Part shown: in pieces, positions 8,144 through 16,814 of the stretch | Position numbering within the stretch: position 1 is the stretch's first letter | Layout of the letters: each line of letters opens with the position of its first letter | Source: Pseudomonadales bacterium | GTDB lineage: Bacteria > Pseudomonadota > Gammaproteobacteria > Pseudomonadales > Azotimanducaceae | Length of the DNA: 44,845 bases | NCBI GenBank assembly: GCA_022448085.1 | Contig: JAKUTH010000001.1 | Location: 1-44,845 of the forward strand | Reading direction: 5' to 3' | Translations under genes and position numbers: made by a program | Notes under the pieces: generated by a model | What the model saw: the letters and a program-made list of their open reading frames with translations, nothing else | Database searches by the model: none | What the model was told of the DNA's origin: nothing

Positions 8144-9181
8144 TTATATTGATTCTTCGCCATCGATCCAACCGCGAACAAGTCCAGCACCGTCGAGCTC
8201 GTTCCAAAGCGCCGGGGGGATGTCGACCCTCATCAATCCCAAGTTGGTCTGCACTTCCTCCTTCGACCACATTCCGGGAATCACTGCAGCAACCGCGGGA
8301 TGGCGCAGCGGGTACTGCAAAGCCGCGGCTCGCATATCAACGCCGTGGCTCACACAAACCTCCCGAATCCTCTGGGCTTTCTCCCAGAGATGGTCAGGAG
8401 CGGGCTTGTAGTCATAGGTCGCCCGACGTCGCTCCGTATTCGCTAACAGACCCGAGTTGTACGGTCCACCAATGATCACGGACACGTCATCGGCGATGCA
8501 TCGGGGTAGCATTTCGTCGAGCGGTGTCTGCTCAAGCAGCGTAAACCGACCCGCCAATAAAAAGCAGTCTACGTCGATCGTGTCCAATACGCGGACGCAT
8601 ACTTCCCATTCATTCACGCCGAGCCCAATCGCTCGGACCACACCCTGCTCACGTAAGTCCTGTAGCGCGGGCAGTGCCCCGTTGATGGCAACGTCGAAGA
8701 TACCCGGTTGTTCATCCCCATGCGTCCACACATCGATGTCGTGACAGAGAAGCACATCGATGCGATCCAAACCAAGTCGCTCAAGGCTAGTTTCGACCGA
8801 TCGCCTAACCGCGTCGTAGGAATAATCGTAACGAATGGCAAACGGCTCCGTGTCACGCATGCCCTCGTAACGTTCTCCTTCGTCCTGAGAAACCAGCAAT
8901 CGGCCGACCTTACTCGACAATACGAAATCGTCTCTCGGCAACGAAGACAGTGCCCGACCCAAGCGTTTTTCGGATAGACCGTGACCATACAAAGGCGCGG
9001 TATCAAAATACCGAATGCCGCCAGCGAACGCTGAACGAACGACATCATGCGCTTCAGTCTCCGATACGCGATCGCCCACACCCCCCAACGTTGCTCCACC
9101 AAAACCAAGTGCCGTAACTGCAACTCCCGATGTCCCCAACGTCCTTGTTTCTACGCCCACGTCATTGCCCTGATTTTCCAT
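8144..9181 (-). CDS. Aldo/keto reductase (sugar/pyridoxal dehydrogenase-type)
   Basis: A 345-residue (alpha/beta)8 NAD(P)H oxidoreductase. The AKR tetrad is visible: Asp60 and Tyr65 in YFDTAPLYGHG, Lys91 in LSSKVGRLL and His in LLCHDIDVWTHG. The segments VSVIIGGPYNSGLLAN and VNEWEVC resemble D-threo-aldose/L-fucose 1-dehydrogenases and pyridoxal 4-dehydrogenases, so oxidation of a hexose or similar aldehyde is plausible. The ATG at 9181 overlaps the 3' end of the upstream NTF2-like gene by 31 bases, implying translational coupling; an in-frame GTG at 9160 is an alternative start that shortens the overlap. Confidence 0.88.
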   Translation of the reverse strand: MENQGNDVGVETRTLGTSGVAVTALGFGGATLGGVGDRVSETEAHDVVRSAFAGGIRYFDTAPLYGHGLSEKRLGRALSSLPRDDFVLSSKVGRLLVSQDEGERYEGMRDTEPFAIRYDYSYDAVRRSVETSLERLGLDRIDVLLCHDIDVWTHGDEQPGIFDVAINGALPALQDLREQGVVRAIGLGVNEWEVCVRVLDTIDVDCFLLAGRFTLLEQTPLDEMLPRCIADDVSVIIGGPYNSGLLANTERRRATYDYKPAPDHLWEKAQRIREVCVSHGVDMRAAALQYPLRHPAVAAVIPGMWSKEEVQTNLGLMRVDIPPALWNELDGAGLVRGWIDGEESI

Positions 9182-9843
9182 CCACCCTGTTGGGTTACGT
9201 AAAAAAGTCCCATTCGGTCACCACTTTTGACCGCAATCGAAACTGCGTGATCGCCACTTTGAACGATATCGATACCGGCATTTTCGACGCTGAATCTACT
9301 TGGACGAGCTGCCGCCTCGACCCGATTCACTGAGCCAACACCGACGATGTAACAGGAGTCCGTGCAGTACAACAATGCGCTTCGTTCATCTTCACGGGCT
9401 AATGCATTGACGTACTCTCGCACAACGTCTACGGCGTCGCTTTGCGGTGATGTTGCTGGATCCGTCCCGACATCCATACCAAACCTGCATTGAATACCCC
9501 AACCCGCGGCGACTCGCGTGACGATGTAAACAACACGATTGACGAGGATGACCCGGCCGTCCCGGTCGAACCGCGTCCATCCCCCAGAGATGTGTGCTTG
9601 CTTGTTCGAATCAAAGAAAACTTCTGGCGGCAACGCTTCAGTATGGTCCCACCCAGTTTTAATGATGGGGTCCCATGAGTGATTACGTGTGTGTTCCGCC
9701 GCGTTCGAGAGAATGACAGGGTCTCGGCGCCATGAGACACGAACGTGAGGGTAGTTAAGGGCGTCCGAGAACACCGTGACATCGCGACTGTTAAATGCTT
9801 CAAAAAAGTGACGATACGCATCTAGCGCTGAACGCTGGCCCAT
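9151..9843 (-). CDS. NTF2-like (SnoaL-type) tandem-domain protein, unknown function
   Basis: A 230-residue protein that reads as two alpha+beta cone domains in tandem. The first begins with an AYRHFFEAFNSRD helix and the second with VVREYVNALAREDE, both the usual start of NTF2/SnoaL-like domains; each ends in a GWxI beta strand (AGWGIQCRFG and GGWKIRAMTWA). Such domains act as small-molecule isomerases, hydratases or binding subunits, but I see no conserved catalytic set and assign no activity. An AAGAAGGGG ribosome site precedes the ATG. The gene runs into the aldo/keto reductase with a 31-base overlap, so the two likely work on the same compound. Confidence 0.6.
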   Translation of the reverse strand: MGQRSALDAYRHFFEAFNSRDVTVFSDALNYPHVRVSWRRDPVILSNAAEHTRNHSWDPIIKTGWDHTEALPPEVFFDSNKQAHISGGWTRFDRDGRVILVNRVVYIVTRVAAGWGIQCRFGMDVGTDPATSPQSDAVDVVREYVNALAREDERSALLYCTDSCYIVGVGSVNRVEAAARPSRFSVENAGIDIVQSGDHAVSIAVKSGDRMGLFYVTQQGGWKIRAMTWA

Positions 9844-10043
9844 ATGCCGCCCCTTCTTGTACTCAAACTCGTGTCGTCTGGTGGTTCGTTGGTCCCAGAC
9901 CTCGCACCGAGTCTATCCCTCCATCCCCTGCTTGTATCGCACTGATCTTGCGTTCATGGTCCTATACCCGACTGCACGCGAGGCGACGCCCAATCGCTTT
10001 ACGCAATATATAACGTCCACACCAGGACAGGAGTATTCAGTCA

Positions 10044-11453
10044 ATGAACGACTATGAAAAATACGATGCCGTGGCGCTTGCCGAGCTCGTACGAGCGGGC
10101 GACGCAACTCCGGCTGAGCTCGTCGACGCCGCGATCGACCGAGCGGAATCAATTAATCCGAAAATCAACGCGATTGTTACCCCGACCTATGACACGGCGA
10201 GGGAGTATGCCGAACGGGCGCCCCAAGGACCCCTCCACGGCGTGCCGTTTTTGGTCAAAGATCTCAATCACGTCGCCGGCGTACCGACCAGTATGGGTAG
10301 TCGGCTTTTTCAAGATTACGTACCGGATCACGACGGCCACGTCGTGATCCGTTTTAAGAATGCCGGGCTGAATATCATAGGAAAAACGAACACTCCCGAA
10401 GTCGGCCTCGCCGCTACCACCGAGTCCGTCGCCTTGGGCGCGTGTCGAAATCCCTGGAGTACCGATCACACGCCTGGCGGTTCCAGCGGAGGCGCAGCAG
10501 CCTCGGTCGCTGCCGGTATCGTGCCGGTCGCTCACGCAACGGATGGAGGCGGATCCATCCGTATCCCCGCCTCTTGTTGTGGCCTCGTAGGTTTAAAACC
10601 AAGTCGCGGCCGAACGCCGCTGGGTCCGGACGTTGGTGAAGGTTGGGGCGGTATGTCTACCGGAAACGTCGTGTCGCGAACCGTTCGAGACAGCGCTGCG
10701 TTACTCGATGCCGTCCAGGGTCCTATGCCGGGGGATCCGTACTGTGGTCCAAGTGATTCGGGTTCTTTTTTAGGCCGCTTGAATGACCATCCCGGTACGC
10801 TGCGCGTCGCCATCGATTGTCGCGCGTTCACCGGTCACGACACCCATCCAGAGTGCCTTGACGCAGTTCAAAAGGTTGCATCAGCGCTTGCTCAAATGGG
10901 TCACGTGATCGACGAACAAGCGTTACCTTTAGACCACGAGGAATGGGGGATTGCCGTGGGCTCCGTGATACTCGCCAACGTCGCCCACACAGTCCTCGCA
11001 CGCTGCGCGAGCGTCGGGGTCGAACCAACACTCGACTACCTGGAGCGCAATACGCTGCGGAGCGTTGAAATTGGGCAGCGGTTATCGGCAACAAATTACG
11101 TCAAAGCGATACAGCGCATGCATCAATTGAGCCGAGAGATGGCCACTTTCATGGAAAATTGGGACGTTATCCTTAGCCCAACGCTGGTTTGTCCGCCGGT
11201 CAGGATTGGATGGCTCGACCCGAACGACGATCCCGACGTCTACGGTGCGCGATTCGGTAGTTATTGGGGATTTACGAATCTCTACAACGCGACCGGTCAA
11301 CCCGCCATCTCCTTACCCCTTCACAGAACCACCGAAGGCTTGCCCGTGGGAGTCCAATTTGCGGCTCGTTTCGGTGAAGAAGCAACACTATTGCAACTCG
11401 CCGCCCAGCTTGAAGCAGAAATGCCGTGGCCACTGATCGCCCATGTGGAATAA
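10044..11453 (+). CDS. Amidase (amidase signature family)
   Basis: A 469-residue amidase-signature hydrolase, of normal length. The Ser-cisSer-Lys triad is visible: Lys72 in PFLVKDLNHV, the cis-serine in PGGSSGG (144-150) and nucleophile Ser171 in DGGGSIRIPAS. There is no signal peptide and no GatC/GatB neighbour, and the motif context is of a catabolic amidase rather than GatA, so it probably hydrolyses small aliphatic, aromatic or cyclic amides in the cytoplasm. An ACAGGAG element lies ten bases before the ATG. It is divergent from the NTF2-like gene over 200 bases in which I see no clear operator, and convergent with polB. Confidence 0.9.
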   Translation: MNDYEKYDAVALAELVRAGDATPAELVDAAIDRAESINPKINAIVTPTYDTAREYAERAPQGPLHGVPFLVKDLNHVAGVPTSMGSRLFQDYVPDHDGHVVIRFKNAGLNIIGKTNTPEVGLAATTESVALGACRNPWSTDHTPGGSSGGAAASVAAGIVPVAHATDGGGSIRIPASCCGLVGLKPSRGRTPLGPDVGEGWGGMSTGNVVSRTVRDSAALLDAVQGPMPGDPYCGPSDSGSFLGRLNDHPGTLRVAIDCRAFTGHDTHPECLDAVQKVASALAQMGHVIDEQALPLDHEEWGIAVGSVILANVAHTVLARCASVGVEPTLDYLERNTLRSVEIGQRLSATNYVKAIQRMHQLSREMATFMENWDVILSPTLVCPPVRIGWLDPNDDPDVYGARFGSYWGFTNLYNATGQPAISLPLHRTTEGLPVGVQFAARFGEEATLLQLAAQLEAEMPWPLIAHVE

Positions 11454-11547
11454 CGAGGTTGCGCACGAAGCGATAGCATCACAACGTAATTTTGGCTCCA
11501 CAAAAGATCCGCGCTTGAGTATCGCTCGGTCCAGGCTTCGAGATCGG

Positions 11548-13902
11548 TTAGAACAATCCCAACTGTCTGTCATCGCCGATCGCTCGGTCGAAGTCCAGAC
11601 CCATGACGTCCAGAACTGGTTCAGCTACAGGTCGTACTTGGCGCTGGACATAGTGTTCTCGGTCCAACTCGTGTTGAACGTTGTCCAACGGTTCCGGTCC
11701 CGCTGTCGTGACGACGTAGGAAACAACACGGCTCAGAGTTTTTGCTTTGCGGGCCGCAACAACATGAGGCGGGGTGATCGCGGTATATTCGTGCAAAGCT
11801 TTCCGCAAGCCCTTGCGATATACCAAGAGATTGTCCAGTTTTCCCAAGCGAAGATCTCTCACATAACCACGTAAGAAACCGACAACGGGGCCATCATCAA
11901 ATAATCGTAGATATAGTTCACGCTGTACGTTCTTGGCTAACTCAGTCCAATCGCGACGCACGACCTCCATGCCCACAAACTCCACACCGTCTTCCCCCTC
12001 AACGACCCCGGCGTAGCGCTTACGCGCTCCTGCCGACCCATGACGAATCAGGGGTAAAAATAGCCGTCGGTACAGTTTCTCGAACTCCAACTCGAGCCGA
12101 CTTTCTACCCGCCAGGCATCCTTAACATAACGCGCTAAGTCGGCGTTGATCGAGGCCGTCAGGTTGTAGACTTCGTCTTTGGCCTCTCGCGAATCGTCGA
12201 TGCCCGAGCGGACGAATACACTGTCCGTGTCTCCGTAGACCACGTCGAAACCTGCCTTCTCGAACCACGCCTTTGACCAGAGAAGGAAGTGGCGGCCGAG
12301 CCCCGTAATGCTGTTCGCAATATCGGGATTATGAAATCGGCACCCAGGCGTACCAAGTACCCCATAAAATGAATTCATGAGGATTTTGATGGCTTGCGAG
12401 GCCACCTCGTCTTTGTCCGTTTTAGCCTGTTCACGCGCCCGAAAGAGATCATCGAGGATCTTTGGAAGGATGGCTTCACCGCGATGAAAAGCCACACCGC
12501 TCGGTGTGCAGATGTCATCGTTATTTTCCGCTCCCGAGGCGACGTAAGTCAGCGGATCAATATTGAAGGTACGCATGAGGCTGGGATACAAACTCTTATA
12601 ATCAAGAACCCAAACGTTTTCGTGCATGCCGGTGACGGGCTCCAAGACGTGGCCCCCGCCTTGCGCCGATGATCTCCGAGCGTTCGGCGAATGAACAGCG
12701 GGCGCGCGGACGTGTTTTTCGGATAACGCAGCAAGGTAAACAAAGTCGAATGACGCGATGCTTGCAGCGACCCGGTCTAGAGACATGCCTGTTAGCTTGC
12801 TGCGCGCCACACTGAGATTAATCAGACCCAGTTTTTCAAGAATCTGGTACGCCAACCGCGCATCGGCCCTCGCGTACGCTGCGAAGCCGGCCAGATCGTG
12901 GTGATAGCGATCGAGAATTTCTTCGGCACGATTACCGACGTCGCCTTCGACCAGCTTGCCTTCACCAAGTACAGAACGCGCAACGGCGTCTAAGGAATAA
13001 TCATCCATGCGGATGTACGCGCCACGCAACAAGTCGATGCCGTCAAGCACCACACGGCCCGGTATCGTCGCCTGGTCGTTGCCGAAGCGTCCCTCCGCGA
13101 GCCGCAATCGCAGTGCACCGCCACCTCGGCCCATCTCAAAGGAACGGCCATGTCGCCTCGCAACCCCATCTAGGACCCGCAAGTCAAAACCGATAACGTT
13201 CCACCCGGTCAAAACATCGGGATCAAAGCTTCGAACCTTCTCGATGAAAGCGTCGAGAACAGCCGCCTCTGACGGAAAGCCGATGGCGTTTTCTGGCATG
13301 CTCGTGACTCCGTCGAGAGCAACGATATAGACCTCGTCAAGGGAATCCCCAAAAAGAGAAATCGCCAAAAGCTGAGAAGCCTCGGGATCCGTTTCAATAT
13401 CAAACGATAGAAGTTTCGGCGAGAACTCGACTGGGCCTGGCTCGACGACGGGGTCGTTGAATACCCAATCAATTCCCGCCTCCTTGGAATGCTGCGCCTC
13501 ACCCTGAATGACGCAACCACCACGCACGTTTCGATCGATCAAATATCGAGTCGCAAACGGCACGTCGGATTCGTAGGTCGCAACGCCAACGTCATGCAGT
13601 CGATCCCGGAGTGTCGGCACATCCGTTGGTAGTGCCACGTCAACGCGCGCAAGGGGTTCACCGCTAAACGATCGCGAGGTGGACTTGTGGAAACTAGTTG
13701 CACCAGCAGCCCGTGTTTTTTTCTCGTCTTTCCGATCTACGTAAAAATGCGGTCGCTCTCGCTGATCGCGGATGAGAAACGACTCACCGTTCGCGAGTTT
13801 TCCGTAGAGATGAACCACCGGAATCCGATTTTCCACCCGGTAACTTGCTTGGAGGATAAATCCTTCAGCACGCACGATATCGGCGTAGTCCGACAATCCC
13901 AA
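11548..13902 (-). CDS. polB: DNA polymerase II (family B)
   Basis: A 784-residue family B DNA polymerase, essentially the length of E. coli Pol II (783), used in damage tolerance and replication restart. Proofreading motifs are intact: Exo I FDIETD (167-172, Asp168/Glu170), Exo II NVIGFD (Asp240) and Exo III YARAD (343-347). Polymerase motifs are DYKSLYPS (434-441), KILMNSFYG (506-514) and YGDTDSVFV (556-564). The protein ends in QLGLF, the classic beta-clamp-binding peptide of Pol II. In other bacteria polB is LexA controlled; I did not identify a convincing SOS box in the 47 bases upstream. The upstream SDR gene is on the same strand but metabolically unrelated. Confidence 0.95.
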   Translation of the reverse strand: MGLSDYADIVRAEGFILQASYRVENRIPVVHLYGKLANGESFLIRDQRERPHFYVDRKDEKKTRAAGATSFHKSTSRSFSGEPLARVDVALPTDVPTLRDRLHDVGVATYESDVPFATRYLIDRNVRGGCVIQGEAQHSKEAGIDWVFNDPVVEPGPVEFSPKLLSFDIETDPEASQLLAISLFGDSLDEVYIVALDGVTSMPENAIGFPSEAAVLDAFIEKVRSFDPDVLTGWNVIGFDLRVLDGVARRHGRSFEMGRGGGALRLRLAEGRFGNDQATIPGRVVLDGIDLLRGAYIRMDDYSLDAVARSVLGEGKLVEGDVGNRAEEILDRYHHDLAGFAAYARADARLAYQILEKLGLINLSVARSKLTGMSLDRVAASIASFDFVYLAALSEKHVRAPAVHSPNARRSSAQGGGHVLEPVTGMHENVWVLDYKSLYPSLMRTFNIDPLTYVASGAENNDDICTPSGVAFHRGEAILPKILDDLFRAREQAKTDKDEVASQAIKILMNSFYGVLGTPGCRFHNPDIANSITGLGRHFLLWSKAWFEKAGFDVVYGDTDSVFVRSGIDDSREAKDEVYNLTASINADLARYVKDAWRVESRLELEFEKLYRRLFLPLIRHGSAGARKRYAGVVEGEDGVEFVGMEVVRRDWTELAKNVQRELYLRLFDDGPVVGFLRGYVRDLRLGKLDNLLVYRKGLRKALHEYTAITPPHVVAARKAKTLSRVVSYVVTTAGPEPLDNVQHELDREHYVQRQVRPVAEPVLDVMGLDFDRAIGDDRQLGLF

Positions 13903-13949
13903 CGATGGGCGATCGCGGAATAATCATCGTACGGACATGTACTTCAACG

Positions 13950-14732
13950 CTATCGCCACATGTGCGTACCGCCACAAACAGCGACTGCTTGACCCGTCAT
14001 GTACTCACTCGCATCCGATGCAAGAAAAACCGCGATCCCTTTGAAGTCGTCCGACTCACCAAGTCTCCGCATCGGCGTTGTCGTTTCCGCGTTACGTTTT
14101 GCTTCGGGGTTGTCCCACAGCGCCTTGGCAAAATCTGTCCGAATCAGGCCAGGACAAATCGCGTTTACCCGAACGCCTTTCGGACCATATTCCAACGCTA
14201 AATTCCGGACCAACGCGATATCAGCAAGCTTAGAAATTGCGTACGTCCCCAAGGCCTCTGAACCAGCAAAAGCTCCCGTGCTGGATGTAATCATCATGGA
14301 TCCACGACCCGATGCCACCATATCCGGTGCTACCATTTGGCATAACCAATGGTTCGATCGCACGTTGGAATTCATAATCTTGTCATAGGCTTCGTCCGGA
14401 ATTTCCGACATTGGCCCGTAGAAAGGATTGACCCCCGCGTTGCATATCAAAATATCAATCGCACCCAGTTGTGCGCGAGTCTCACTCACCAATCTTTCAA
14501 GTTGTTCTTTGTATCCGATATTGCAGACGATGGGAGTGGCAGAGCCATCCCCGCACTTGGCGTTGATCTGATCGCAGGCGGTTTCACACTGATCTAGCTT
14601 ACGACTGGACACAACGACCCTTGCGCCGTGTTCAGCAAGTCCTTCGGCCATCGAAAGTCCCATGCCCTTTGAAGCCCCCGTCAGAAGCGCAACACGCCCG
14701 CTTAAATCGAATAGTTCTGTTTTCACTCCCAT
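13950..14732 (-). CDS. Short-chain dehydrogenase/reductase
   Basis: A 260-residue classical SDR. Cofactor motif TGASKGMG (18-25) and CNAG (97-100) are followed by the catalytic Ser150/Ser151, Tyr164 and Lys168 in ITSSTG and YAISK. The PGLIRTDFA segment is the normal substrate-loop start. Arg44 in SSRK after the second strand suggests NADP(H). The ATG at 14732 follows a GGAGTGG site; an in-frame GTG nine bases upstream is less likely. It is divergent from the yejA homologue across 204 bases containing two inverted repeats. Substrate unknown; family relatives reduce or oxidise hydroxyacyl or cyclic alcohol substrates. Confidence 0.88.
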   Translation of the reverse strand: MGVKTELFDLSGRVALLTGASKGMGLSMAEGLAEHGARVVVSSRKLDQCETACDQINAKCGDGSATPIVCNIGYKEQLERLVSETRAQLGAIDILICNAGVNPFYGPMSEIPDEAYDKIMNSNVRSNHWLCQMVAPDMVASGRGSMMITSSTGAFAGSEALGTYAISKLADIALVRNLALEYGPKGVRVNAICPGLIRTDFAKALWDNPEAKRNAETTTPMRRLGESDDFKGIAVFLASDASEYMTGQAVAVCGGTHMWR

Positions 14733-14787
14733 GAATTCCACTCCGCACCACTTAACGGGCTAGATTAGCAGCTTCATTGGCGCATGC

Positions 14788-14800
14788 TGCAACTGTTGCA
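14788..14800. promoter_or_regulatory. Perfect 13-base palindrome in the SDR/yejA divergent region
   Basis: TGCAAC-T-GTTGCA is a perfect 6-1-6 palindrome, 55 bases from the SDR start and 136 from the yejA start. Symmetry of this size in a divergent intergenic region suits a dimeric regulator's operator, but no regulator gene is adjacent and the motif is not one I recognise. Confidence 0.3.
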
Positions 14801-14805
14801 ATCGA

Positions 14806-14841
14806 GTGACCGAGCGCTTGTTGAAGGCGGCTGTCGGTCAC
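14806..14841. repeat. 8-base inverted repeat with 20-base spacer upstream of yejA
   Basis: GTGACCGA at 14806-14813 is perfectly repeated in inverted form as TCGGTCAC at 14834-14841. It lies just beside the TGCAACTGTTGCA palindrome. It may be a second operator half-site pair or a hairpin in the leader of yejA; the sequence does not decide. Confidence 0.3.
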
Positions 14842-14936
14842 CGATCGGGCTCGATAACAAAGCGCTAATACCCATCTGTTCGTATCTCCGATAGATTGTC
14901 GGGCTCAAGCAAAGAGGTGACGTCGCTCGGGGCAAG

Positions 14937-16811
14937 ATGAAGCAATTCTCATACGCCATGATCGCACTCGTCGCGGTCTTCGCCACGGCGAACGATCGTC
15001 CATGCTCAACGCCTGACTATTCTCATGGCATCTCTTACGTGCTCCCGCTGAAGTACCCAGCCGACTTCCCACACTTCACCTATAGCAACCCCCTTGCACC
15101 AAAAAGCGGTCTCCTACGTCTACCCGACATGGGGACCTTCGACAATTTCAACGGCATCCTTGAAAAGGGACGCATTGCTGCTGGGTTCGACTTTGTTGGT
15201 TCCAGGACACTCGTCTACGATCGGCTGCTCGAACCCGCGATTGACGAACCAGCGAGTCAATACGGCCGTCTCGCGGAGGGTATCGCCGTCGATCCCCAGT
15301 ACCGTTGGGTTGCGTTCAAACTTCGCGCCGGCGCGTATTGGCACGATGGAGAACCCCTCACAGTAGAGGACGTTCTGTTCAGCTTTAACGTCTTTAAGGA
15401 ACACGGTTCGGTGTCCCTCAGAACAGCGTTACAGGATCTCGTTCACGTCTATGCTTTCGGAGAACGAGAACTCTGCTTTGTTACCCGAGCAAACGCACAA
15501 ATCAATCCGATCATGCCGTTCGCGTACGGGGGGTTATCGATCTTACCCAAGCATTATTGGCAGTCGCGAGATATATCCAAGACCACCGTCGAGGCACCGT
15601 TAGGGAGCGGCCCGTATAGGCTGAAACGCGTCGATTTCGGCCGATCGCTCGAATACGAACGCGTCGAGAACTACTGGGGTCGGGACATACCAGTGAACCG
15701 TGGACGCTACAACTGGAACAACGTGAAATTTGACTATTTTCGCGATGAAAACGTCATGCTTGAAGCCCACAAGGCGGACGTGATCGACGCGCGCGAAGAA
15801 ACCGTCTCCAAGGCATGGACGACTGAATACAACTTTCCGGCAGTGAAAGCAGGCCTATTTAAAGCTGACTTGCGTTACATCACTCGCGTTTGGGGGCTTT
15901 GGTGGCCCATTTTTTGGAACCTTGACCGTCCTCGCTTTCAAGATATTCGGGTTCGTGAAGCTTTGTGGCTGCTATACGATTTCAGTTGGATCAATCGAGT
16001 CATATTGTTTGGTTTTTACGATCACGGAACATCGTTTTTCCACAATTCGCCCATGGCGCACGCCGGCTTGCCTGGCCCAGCCGAGCTCAAACTGTTGGAG
16101 CCGTTTCGAGACCAACTGCCGCCTAGGGTATTTACAACGCCCTTTAAGCAGCCTCCATCGGACGGTTTTGGTACCAACCGTGACAACATCGTTCGAGCGC
16201 TCGAACTCCTATCAGAGGCGGGTTGGGAACTTCGCAATGCTGAGCTCCGCCATAAGGATACCAACGAACGTTTCTCCATCGATTTCGTTTTCGTGTCACC
16301 AATGCTACGTCGCGCCGAAATGCCGTTCATCTCTCAGTTAAATCAAATCGGGATCGAGACCACGGCGATTGCCCCAGAGAACTCACATTGGCAACACCGG
16401 ATGCGAACGAGCACTTTCGACGGAGGCGCCTACCTCTACATACCCAGCAATACCCCAGGACTTGATCTAAGAAATCGCTTTGGGAGCGTTGCAGCCGGGC
16501 AGGACTACGGCCTCAACTGGGCGGGAATTAAGGACCCCATCGTCGACGCATTAATCGAAAAGGTGATTCAATCTCGCACTGCTGACGATTTATATGCATC
16601 CACACGTGCGCTTGACCGGGTACTGCTCTGGAGCTTCTACTTCATACCGGGAATGGCACAACCGGGATACCGATTGGTGCACTGGGACAAGTTCGGAGAA
16701 GTTGAAACTTCACCGTTATCACGCGTGCCGATCTTGGATGCGTGGTGGTGGGACGAAAACAAGGCGCGGCGTGTGGCAGAAGGACTCAAATCATTGAACA
16801 GCGCGAAATAA
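14937..16811 (+). CDS. yejA: ABC transporter substrate-binding protein, YejA-like
   Basis: A 624-residue family 5 extracellular solute-binding protein. An N-terminal hydrophobic stretch (about 5-18) is a short Sec signal, so it is periplasmic. It resembles E. coli YejA throughout: SNPLAPKSG and LPDMGTFDNFN after the signal, YDRLLEPAIDEPAS, AYWHDGEPLTVEDV, LGSGPYRL, ENYWGRDIPVNRGRYN, a WALWLLYDFSWIN-type helix and the late RALDRVLLWSFYFIPG and LDAWWWDENKA. YejABEF takes up microcin C-like peptide-nucleotides and oligopeptides, so peptide uptake is the expected role. It is followed after three bases by yejB and then yejE, forming an operon. Confidence 0.9.
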   Translation: MKQFSYAMIALVAVFATANDRPCSTPDYSHGISYVLPLKYPADFPHFTYSNPLAPKSGLLRLPDMGTFDNFNGILEKGRIAAGFDFVGSRTLVYDRLLEPAIDEPASQYGRLAEGIAVDPQYRWVAFKLRAGAYWHDGEPLTVEDVLFSFNVFKEHGSVSLRTALQDLVHVYAFGERELCFVTRANAQINPIMPFAYGGLSILPKHYWQSRDISKTTVEAPLGSGPYRLKRVDFGRSLEYERVENYWGRDIPVNRGRYNWNNVKFDYFRDENVMLEAHKADVIDAREETVSKAWTTEYNFPAVKAGLFKADLRYITRVWGLWWPIFWNLDRPRFQDIRVREALWLLYDFSWINRVILFGFYDHGTSFFHNSPMAHAGLPGPAELKLLEPFRDQLPPRVFTTPFKQPPSDGFGTNRDNIVRALELLSEAGWELRNAELRHKDTNERFSIDFVFVSPMLRRAEMPFISQLNQIGIETTAIAPENSHWQHRMRTSTFDGGAYLYIPSNTPGLDLRNRFGSVAAGQDYGLNWAGIKDPIVDALIEKVIQSRTADDLYASTRALDRVLLWSFYFIPGMAQPGYRLVHWDKFGEVETSPLSRVPILDAWWWDENKARRVAEGLKSLNSAK

Positions 16812-16814
16812 TCG

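Noticed and set aside
11469-11526. AGCGATA/TATCGCT inverted repeat between the amidase and polB stops.
   Set aside because: A seven-base stem separated by 44 bases is expected by chance and has no T-run.
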